The translations under genes and the position numbers were made by a program. From Methylocapsa sp. (GTDB lineage: Bacteria; Pseudomonadota; Alphaproteobacteria; Rhizobiales; Beijerinckiaceae): a DNA stretch of 6,297 nt. The stretch spans positions 1-6,297 of the forward strand of contig JAFMSB010000109.1 in assembly GCA_017353815.1 (NCBI GenBank), in the 5' to 3' direction. The notes under the pieces are model-generated. The model saw nothing but the letters and a program-made list of their open reading frames with translations, ran no database searches and was not told where the DNA came from. Positions 1-4,725 of this stretch are shown here, one piece after another (the stretch's first letter is position 1; every line of letters begins with the position of its first letter).

Positions 1-1656
1 CAGGATACAGAATTCCAGCCAGCCGGAGCCGTTTGGGCAAGACCATCGACATGGTTGCGCGATCACGGCCCGGTGAGCGTAGATTATCTCCGGCGGCATT
101 TATCTGTTGTGCGGGAGCTGCACTCCCGCGTGATCAGCGTTGAGTATTCTTCCTCCGACCCAAAAAAGGCGGCAACGGCCGCTAACCGGATCGTTGCTGC
201 CTTCACTGAAAGCCATGACGTGCAAAAAAGGGACGAGCTCGAGCGCGAGCTCGCGCAGCTCGACAAACAGATTCCGGAGGCCAAAGACGAGCTTGAGAGA
301 GCCGAGTCACTGTTGCGGGCGTACCGCAATGCCCATGGAATTGCCGAGCCCAACCAAACCGACCAGATCAACCAACAGCTCGCGGCTCTCACCAGTCAGC
401 TTGCCTTGGCGAAATCTGACTCCTATGGCCATCCAGCTCAGCAGCCTGGCCGCCAATTTTTGCCGGGACAAAGCGAAAGTCGAGATTCAATCCTTCAGGA
501 TGCGGACGGCATTGGGCACGACGCGCGAATCCGCGCGATCCAGCGGCGGCTTGCCATCGTACAAAGTGCGAAAAAGCAGGTCGACGCGGCAGAAATCCCA
601 ATGCGCGAGCTCGCCAGGCAGGAAGCTGCGAGTCTCGAACACTACAATGAAATGCTGCGCCATCAAAACGAGCTTCGGGAACAGATGGCCATGGCTGTGC
701 CTGACATCCATGTCATCTCCGCGGCTGTCCCGCCCGTTCAGCCGAGTTCGCCCAACCCGCTTCTCTTCATATTCCCGGCATTGGTTTTCTCAGCTGCGGC
801 GGGGACCCTTATCGCGCTCGCTGCCGAAAGGCTTGACCGGGGGTTGCGCAGCGAGCGCGAGGTCGAAGATGCGCTTGGCATTCCTTGCATCGGCCTCGTC
901 CCAGAGCTTCATAGAAACGCGAAGGACCGGCCTCATCACCAGCTCCGGGTGGAACCATTCGGTGTTTACACCGAGGCAATCCGGTCGACTGTCGCCGCAG
1001 CGCTTCGGCTCGGCTCTTTGAATGGAGATACAAAAACGATTCTCGTCACTTCGAGCGTGCCGAGGGAAGGAAAAACCACGCTAGCGGTGAGCTTCGCCGT
1101 TTACGCCGCACTCCTGCGGCCCCGTGTGATCCTGGTCGATTTCGACTTCAGGCATCCGGCAACACTGCGCGAGTTGAGCGGCGAGATCGAGCGCAATCCG
1201 GGAGCTTGCGTGTTCGACTTGTTCAGCCGCGGCCGGCCGGTTGAGGAGGCGATTCAGCGTATCCCAGGCACCTCGCTCGACTATCTGCCGGTTGGCGGCC
1301 GGCCGGTCGATCCTCTGCATCTTTTTGCCCGCGAAGAGATCCGGAGCCTCCTTAGCCATCTGCGCGAGAACTATGATTGCGTTGTCATCGATAGCCCGCC
1401 TCTTCTTGCGGTCACCGAAGCGCGGCTGCTTGCCTCCATGGCGGATAAGATCCTTTTTGTCGTGCAATGGGGCAACACAAGGCGGGAGTTAGCGCAGAGC
1501 GCAATGAATTTTCTACGCAATCCGGGCCTGCTCGAAAAAGACTGCAGCATCTGTGCCCGGGCCGTCGTAACGCAAGTCAATCTCAAAAAGCACGCGCTCT
1601 ACCGTTATGGGGACAGCGGGGAATGCTACGTGAAATACAGGAAAATTTATTCTTGA
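1..1656 (+). CDS. Wzc/ExoP-type polysaccharide co-polymerase with tyrosine autokinase domain (5'-partial)
   Basis: Inner-membrane protein that controls chain length and export of exopolysaccharide or capsule through a cytoplasmic BY-kinase domain. The frame is open from base 1, and the residues before the TTG at 55 run smoothly into the Wzz-type segment ending VISVEYSSSDP, so the true start and first membrane segment lie upstream. In order: the end of the Wzz domain (to about 195), a periplasmic coiled coil (about 200-700), a Pro-rich motif (VPPVQPSSPNP) and second membrane helix (757-825), then the kinase. Kinase motifs are Walker A SSVPREGKTT (1051-1080), Walker A' VILVDFDFRHP (1126-1158) and Walker B DCVVIDSPPLL (1375-1407). 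The C-terminus carries five tyrosines (1591-1653), the usual autophosphorylation cluster. Codon use is odd at about 421-489 (see findings). It converges on pth, 33 bp away. The family is certain; which polysaccharide it serves cannot be read from this window. Confidence 0.92.
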   Translation, partial: QDTEFQPAGAVWARPSTWLRDHGPVSVDYLRRHLSVVRELHSRVISVEYSSSDPKKAATAANRIVAAFTESHDVQKRDELERELAQLDKQIPEAKDELERAESLLRAYRNAHGIAEPNQTDQINQQLAALTSQLALAKSDSYGHPAQQPGRQFLPGQSESRDSILQDADGIGHDARIRAIQRRLAIVQSAKKQVDAAEIPMRELARQEAASLEHYNEMLRHQNELREQMAMAVPDIHVISAAVPPVQPSSPNPLLFIFPALVFSAAAGTLIALAAERLDRGLRSEREVEDALGIPCIGLVPELHRNAKDRPHHQLRVEPFGVYTEAIRSTVAAALRLGSLNGDTKTILVTSSVPREGKTTLAVSFAVYAALLRPRVILVDFDFRHPATLRELSGEIERNPGACVFDLFSRGRPVEEAIQRIPGTSLDYLPVGGRPVDPLHLFAREEIRSLLSHLRENYDCVVIDSPPLLAVTEARLLASMADKILFVVQWGNTRRELAQSAMNFLRNPGLLEKDCSICARAVVTQVNLKKHALYRYGDSGECYVKYRKIYS

Positions 1657-1662
1657 CGCATA

Positions 1663-1683
1663 GCGGCTCGCAGATTGCGCCGC
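1663..1683. terminator. Bulged hairpin in the convergent gap, possible bidirectional terminator
   Basis: The 33-bp gap between the two convergent stop codons contains GCGG-CT-CGCA-GAT-TGCG-CCGC: eight base pairs with a 2-nt bulge and a 3-nt loop. Placement between two converging genes fits a shared terminator. On the plus side it is followed by a purine-rich run, and on the minus side by A/T-rich sequence inside the end of the kinase gene. Neither side has a clean U-tract, so function is inferred from position and structure only. Confidence 0.4.
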
Positions 1684-1689
1684 AGGGGA

Positions 1690-2283
1690 TCAGACGGCCT
1701 CTTTGCCTGGGCCGGCCTTTTCCATCGCCCGATAAATCTTGTTTTGAAACTCTGCATCTTTGCCGTCGGCGAGGAGCTCCACGTGCGCGGCAATTGCCTC
1801 GAAGAGAGCTTCGGCGAAGGGGGTATCGTCCTTCGCAAAATCGCTCAAAACATATGAATGCACCAAAGCCTTGTCGCCCGGATGGCCGATGCCAATCCGC
1901 ACCCGCCGGTAGTCATTGCCGAGATGCGCGGACAAGGAATTTAGGCCGTTGTGGCCCGCATTTCCGCCGCCGGCCTTTACTCGCACCTTGCCCAGCGGAA
2001 GATCGAGCTCGTCATGGAAAACGACGATCTCGGGAGGACTGATTTTGTAGTAGCGCGCGGCTTCACCAACCGAGCGCCCCGACTCATTCATATAGGTCTG
2101 GGGTTTAAGCAAAAGCACCCGCTCGCGGCCAAGCGCGATCTCGCTCGCTAGCCCTTGGAAGCGAGCGCGGAACGGCGGCGTGCGATGAACTCGCGCGATC
2201 GCGTCGATAGCGCGAAAGCCCGCATTGTGCCGGTGACCCGCAAAGGCCCGGCCGGGATTGCCGAGGCCGGCAAGGAGAAGCAT
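1690..2283 (-). CDS. pth: Peptidyl-tRNA hydrolase
   Basis: Cytoplasmic enzyme that cleaves the ester bond of peptidyl-tRNA released from stalled or aborted ribosomes, recycling the tRNA. The 197-aa product has the usual bacterial Pth length and begins MLLLAGLGNPG, the classical N-terminus, which fixes the start at 2283. Residues equivalent to the E. coli active site are present: Asn9 and the catalytic His19 (in HRHNAG), Asn66 (in TYMNESG), Asp91 (in HDELDLP) and Asn112 (in GGGNAGHNGL). The conserved RIGIGHPGDK segment follows. There is only a weak GAGAG-like Shine-Dalgarno sequence, consistent with translation as the second gene behind rplY, 48 bp upstream. No promoter is obvious in that gap. 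The gene looks intact, with no missing key residue. Identity is essentially certain from the motifs. Confidence 0.97.
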   Translation of the reverse strand: MLLLAGLGNPGRAFAGHRHNAGFRAIDAIARVHRTPPFRARFQGLASEIALGRERVLLLKPQTYMNESGRSVGEAARYYKISPPEIVVFHDELDLPLGKVRVKAGGGNAGHNGLNSLSAHLGNDYRRVRIGIGHPGDKALVHSYVLSDFAKDDTPFAEALFEAIAAHVELLADGKDAEFQNKIYRAMEKAGPGKEAV

Positions 2284-2331
2284 CGCGCGCTCTCAAAGGC
2301 TTCCGCTGCGGCAATCGCGGAGCCGCACAGC

Positions 2332-3033
2332 CTATTTCTTGCCCTTCGCGGGGGCCTTGGCTGCGGCGGAAGGCGCCGCGCCTTCCGCTTTCTTTGCCTC
2401 GGGCGCCGGAGCTGCGGCAGGCACCGCGGCGGTTGCCGGCGCTGCGGTCGCGGCCTCTTCGGCGGCTTTGAGCGGAGGCGCGATTGTCGCGATGGTAAAA
2501 TCCCTCTCGCGGCTCGTCGGCTTGCAACCCTCGGGAAGGCCGATTGCGTCGAGATGAACCGAGTCGTTAATTTGCAGCGAGGCGAGATCGACGACAACGG
2601 CCTCGGGGATCGCATCGGCGGGAACGCGCAATTCGATTGCGTGGCGCACGGCGTTCAGGCTGCCGCCTCTTTTGATGCCCGGGCAAATATCCTGGTTTAT
2701 GAAATGCACCGGCACGTCGATGCGCAGGCTCGCCCCGGGCTTGAGCCGCAGGAAATCGACATGAAGCGGCTGATCCTTGACCGGGTCAAGCTGATAGCCG
2801 CGTGGAATGACGCGCTGTTTCGCTCCGTCCATTTCGAGCTCGAAAATCGTCGTCAAAAAATGGCCGGCGTAAATCAGCTTGTTGACCTCGCGATAGTCGA
2901 GTGCGACTTGCTCGGGCGCATCGCCGCCTCCATAGATGATGCCGGGAATGCGGCCTTCACGGCGGGTTGCGCGGGCGGCCCCTTTGCCTGCCCCCATGCG
3001 CGCCGTGGCCGTAAGAGTCTTTGTCGCGGCCAT
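2332..3033 (-). CDS. rplY: 50S ribosomal protein L25 / general stress protein Ctc
   Basis: Binds 5S rRNA in the central protuberance of the large ribosomal subunit. The 233-aa product belongs to the long, two-domain Ctc/TL5 form. The N-terminal 5S-binding barrel (about residues 5-95) contains the signature [15 protein letters not shown] and a [15 protein letters not shown] segment. A second beta domain follows (about 100-188), with [18 protein letters not shown]. Residues 190-233 form a low-complexity Ala/Pro/Lys tail ending KGKK, a common kind of extension in alphaproteobacterial L25. The start at 3033 is supported by AGGA at 3040-3043 with a 6-nt spacer. It is the first gene of the probable rplY-pth transcript, a pairing common in this class. 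The gene is complete, with no anomalies beyond the compositionally biased tail. Confidence 0.96.
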   Translation of the reverse strand: MAATKTLTATARMGAGKGAARATRREGRIPGIIYGGGDAPEQVALDYREVNKLIYAGHFLTTIFELEMDGAKQRVIPRGYQLDPVKDQPLHVDFLRLKPGASLRIDVPVHFINQDICPGIKRGGSLNAVRHAIELRVPADAIPEAVVVDLASLQINDSVHLDAIGLPEGCKPTSRERDFTIATIAPPLKAAEEAATAAPATAAVPAAAPAPEAKKAEGAAPSAAAKAPAKGKK

Positions 3034-3123
3034 GAACTGTCCTGACGATTGTAGCTAAAACGATTGCGATGCGAGGATCCGGCGGCCCGCTCCCAGGGAT
3101 ACCCGGAGGGATGCCGGGGCTGC

Positions 3124-3151
3124 TTATAGCCACCCGCCCGTGCTGATGCAA
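3124..3151 (-). promoter_or_regulatory. Probable housekeeping-sigma promoter for rplY-pth
   Basis: On the minus strand a TTGCAT element (3151-3146) is separated by 16 bp from CTATAA (3129-3124), resembling the alphaproteobacterial -35/-10 pair. Transcription would begin near 3117, giving a leader of about 80 nt before the rplY ATG. The match is partial and rests on visual inspection. Confidence 0.45.
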
Positions 3152-3206
3152 CGCAAGCCGCGGATCCAGCCGGCCTTTGATCGAATTGCGGCATTGGAAT
3201 TGGTCT

Positions 3207-3232
3207 AAAAATGTTTCACGTGAAACATTTTT
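3207..3232. other. parS: parS centromere-like site (ParB binding site)
   Basis: The core TGTTTCACGTGAAACA (3212-3227) matches the widely conserved bacterial parS consensus at all 16 positions. Flanking A5 and T5 extend it to a perfect 26-bp palindrome. ParB (Spo0J) binds such sites as a dimer and CTP-dependent clamp and spreads along DNA to organise and segregate the chromosome origin with ParA and SMC. The site is intergenic, between the rplY promoter and the cheB stop, and parA/parB are not in this window. In most bacteria parS sites cluster near oriC, so this locus is probably in the origin-proximal part of the chromosome; that placement is inference. The palindrome has no loop, so a terminator role is unlikely. 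Confidence 0.9.
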
Positions 3233-3324
3233 GTAAGGTTCCGGCCCAAAACCTGACAGAGGAGAAACAAGACAGCGCCCGTCCCGGAGTAAGACTGGGG
3301 AAAAATTGTGTAAGGCTGGCGGTT

Positions 3325-3348
3325 GGGCGCAGGCTTTTGCGTCCGCCC
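3325..3348 (-). terminator. Imperfect hairpin downstream of cheB, weak terminator candidate
   Basis: Two 10-nt arms pair at eight positions with two mismatches around a 4-nt loop, about 20 bp after the cheB stop on the minus strand. No U-tract follows directly; a run of five T appears about 20 nt further on. It could help end cheB transcription or be chance in GC-rich DNA. Confidence 0.25.
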
Positions 3349-3368
3349 CTGAACTCCTCCCGCGCGGC

Positions 3369-4424
3369 TCAGGAGGAGGAGCCGCTGGCATCAGGGCTCT
3401 CGTTGCGCGCAGAGGCGGCGGCAAGCTCATCCACGCGGCGCATCGAGCTGCGGATGACCTCGGCTTCCTTAAGATGCTCCTCGGCTCTCCGCCCCCAGAT
3501 CTCGGCGAGCATCATCCGTCCCCTCTCGATTGCCTGGTGCTGCAGGCTTTGGGCAAGCGCGACCCGCTCGTCGAGCGCCCGCAGCGCCGAAGCCAGTGCG
3601 CGCCGCAAATTCTCGTCGAGGGCAAGGGTCATCACTTCGGCCGTATAGGCATGGCCGGTATGGCAGCGGTAACGCACCACATCGCCGTCGATGAACTCCC
3701 ACATCACGCCGCCGCAGTCCGGACAGGCGAGAACCGAACGCCGGCCAATTTTGTCCAGGTCACGAAAGTCGTTCATGGCGCTTTTGCTTTGAGCTCCGTT
3801 TTTTGCGATGTCGACTTCATATCCGGTTGCTTCCGGCGCCTTCGCGGGCGGGCCGGCAGGCAGCCGGACCAAACTCGCCAAAAGGGCCGGAAGCTCGGCA
3901 AGGCGGACGACATGGTCGGGCTTGGACCGGCTGAGCGCGGTCAGCGGCATTTCGGAGTGGCGCGCATCGTCGGGATCCTGCACGATCGTGATGCCGCCGC
4001 ACTGCTTAAGCGTGAAGAGCCCGGACGCCCCATCCCCCAGCGAGCCCGTGAGCACAACGCCAATGGAGCGGAAGCCGCAACAGAGGCCCGCGGAGCGGAA
4101 CATCGGATCGATTGCCGGGCGCGCGCTGTTCTCACGCGGCCCATTGCCCAAAAGCAGCCGCTCGGATTCGATGATCAGATGGCGCTGCGGCGGGGCAATA
4201 TAGATCCGGCTCTTTTGCAGCGCCTCGCCGTCTTTTGCAAAAACGGCCGGAAGCGGCCCCGCCTGGGAAAGGATTTTGTCGAGCGTGGACTCGAACCGGC
4301 TTGTGAGGTGGATGGTGATGAGAACCGAGGCGGGAAAATCGCGCGAAAATCCCTTGGCCAGAAAACGAAGCGCCTCCACCCCTCCGGCCGACGCGCCGAT
4401 TGCGAGAATGTTGCGGTTAAGCAT
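3369..4424 (-). CDS. cheB: Stand-alone CheB-type methylesterase with C-terminal CxxC...CxxxH domain
   Basis: A 351-aa protein with the CheB methylesterase/glutamine deamidase fold, which removes methyl groups from (or deamidates) glutamyl residues of chemoreceptors. The catalytic triad is visible: Ser12 in IGASAGG, His39 in TIHLTS and Asp131 in LTGSLGDGASG. The fold runs to about residue 188. There is no N-terminal receiver domain, so it cannot be activated by CheA phosphorylation in the classical way. After a linker, residues 230-261 carry Cys234-x2-Cys237 and Cys254-x3-His258, a likely zinc-binding knuckle, then a helical tail (about 262-340) and a Ser-rich end. The start at 4424 is chosen because GGAAAGG lies 8 nt upstream and the catalytic fold begins at once. 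The open frame continues upstream to 4946, but that part crosses the control region and lies antisense to the next gene. It is divergent from the CheB-CheR gene. Its substrate is not deducible here. Confidence 0.92.
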   Translation of the reverse strand: MLNRNILAIGASAGGVEALRFLAKGFSRDFPASVLITIHLTSRFESTLDKILSQAGPLPAVFAKDGEALQKSRIYIAPPQRHLIIESERLLLGNGPRENSARPAIDPMFRSAGLCCGFRSIGVVLTGSLGDGASGLFTLKQCGGITIVQDPDDARHSEMPLTALSRSKPDHVVRLAELPALLASLVRLPAGPPAKAPEATGYEVDIAKNGAQSKSAMNDFRDLDKIGRRSVLACPDCGGVMWEFIDGDVVRYRCHTGHAYTAEVMTLALDENLRRALASALRALDERVALAQSLQHQAIERGRMMLAEIWGRRAEEHLKEAEVIRSSMRRVDELAAASARNESPDASGSSS

Positions 4425-4457
4425 GCGCGCTACCTTTCCGGCTGGCCCAGATGCGGA

Positions 4458-4482
4458 AACTCGGCCCGCAGCGCGCGGTTCC
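4458..4482 (-). promoter_or_regulatory. EcfG-like general stress promoter upstream of cheB
   Basis: On the minus strand, GGAAC (4482-4478) is followed after 16 bp by AGTT (4461-4458). The alphaproteobacterial EcfG/RpoE2 consensus is GGAAC-N16-17-CGTT, so eight of nine fixed positions agree at allowed spacing. A start near 4450 would give a leader of about 25 nt containing the cheB ribosome binding site. I saw no equally good GGAAC element facing the rightward gene. Confidence 0.5.
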
Positions 4483-4605
4483 AAGAAAAAGCTCACGGAA
4501 GAGGTGCAGACGCAACATCGGGCGCGGTTGAAACTGCCCGCAACGATGACTAGTTGAGGCCTACGCAGGGAGACGCAAGAGAGGGCAGCGGCCTGTGTGA
4601 TGCTT

Positions 4606-4671
4606 GCCGCAGCGCGGCCTTTGAGCCCCCATCCAGACCCTTGCCCAGCAATTGCATTGCCGCTTTGCGGC
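4606..4671. repeat. Pair of matching GCCGC-N3-GCGGC dyads
   Basis: The same inverted repeat occurs twice, at 4606-4618 (spacer AGC) and 4659-4671 (spacer TTT), with starts 53 bp apart, about five helical turns. The second is followed by five T, so it resembles a small intrinsic terminator or attenuator on the plus strand, but it also lies in the spacer of the candidate promoter at 4657-4685. Operator half-sites for a regulator are an alternative. The arms are only 5 bp and GC-rich, so chance is possible. Confidence 0.3.
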
Positions 4672-4685
4672 GTTTTTGCTAGGCT
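4657..4685 (+). promoter_or_regulatory. Weak sigma-70-type promoter candidate for the CheB-CheR gene
   Basis: TTGCCG (4657-4662) and TAGGCT (4680-4685) are spaced by 17 bp, a plausible -35/-10 pair. A start near 4692 would leave a leader of about 34 nt with GAGG at 4715-4718 before the ATG. The second GCCGC/GCGGC dyad lies almost entirely in the spacer, so a bound protein could block this promoter. The match is by eye and modest. Confidence 0.33.
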
Positions 4686-4725
4686 CACTTCATCCAATGG
4701 AGGGCGCCCCGCCCGAGGTGCCGCC

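Larger units (their letters stand above)
3034..3368. other. 335-bp gene-free region between rplY and cheB
   Basis: No protein-coding gene is supported here. From the rplY side it holds the Shine-Dalgarno site (3040-3043), a GC-rich leader of about 80 nt with several short complementary GGG/CCC stretches, a likely sigma-70-type promoter (3124-3151), the parS palindrome (3207-3232), then about 140 bp upstream of the cheB stop with one imperfect hairpin (3325-3348). Short open frames crossing parS (for example one beginning MFHVKH at 3211) arise from the palindrome and have no other support. Confidence 0.7.
4425..4725. other. 301-bp divergent control region between cheB and the CheB-CheR gene
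   Basis: No coding gene is supported. The left part has the cheB Shine-Dalgarno site (4433-4439) and an EcfG-like promoter (4458-4482). The middle (about 4485-4600) shows nothing I can name. The right part has two matching short dyads (4606-4618 and 4659-4671), a weak promoter for the rightward gene (4657-4685) and that gene's ribosome binding site GAGG at 4715-4718. Confidence 0.65.

Noticed and set aside
1231..1315. Repeated GGCCGGCCGGT in the kinase domain
   Set aside because: Both copies encode a GRPV segment within intact coding sequence in GC-rich DNA. There is no sign of a functional DNA repeat.
55..1656. Start of the Wzc-like gene at the TTG at 55
   Set aside because: The frame is open upstream to base 1 and the upstream residues fit the expected Wzz-domain context. 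The first membrane helix is also missing, so the gene simply begins outside the window.
2155..3045. Plus-strand open frame of 296 codons opposite rplY
   Set aside because: It is antisense to a clear L25 gene, with low-complexity composition mirroring the Ala-rich tail and no recognisable motif.
3207..3232. The palindrome as an intrinsic terminator because of its T5 end
   Set aside because: The dyad has no loop, has A5 on one side and T5 on the other, and its core matches parS exactly. A ParB site explains it better.
3217..3242. EcfG-like element on the minus strand overlapping parS (GGAAC-N17-CGTG)
   Set aside because: The -10 half falls inside the parS core, which explains those bases, and it mismatches the last consensus position. 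A start there would be about 180 nt from rplY, where a better-placed promoter exists.
3306..4553. Long plus-strand open frame (415 codons) opposite the stand-alone cheB
   Set aside because: It lies antisense to a gene with an intact catalytic triad. The product matches no family I recognise and is Arg/Ala/Gly-rich, as expected of a GC-rich shadow frame.
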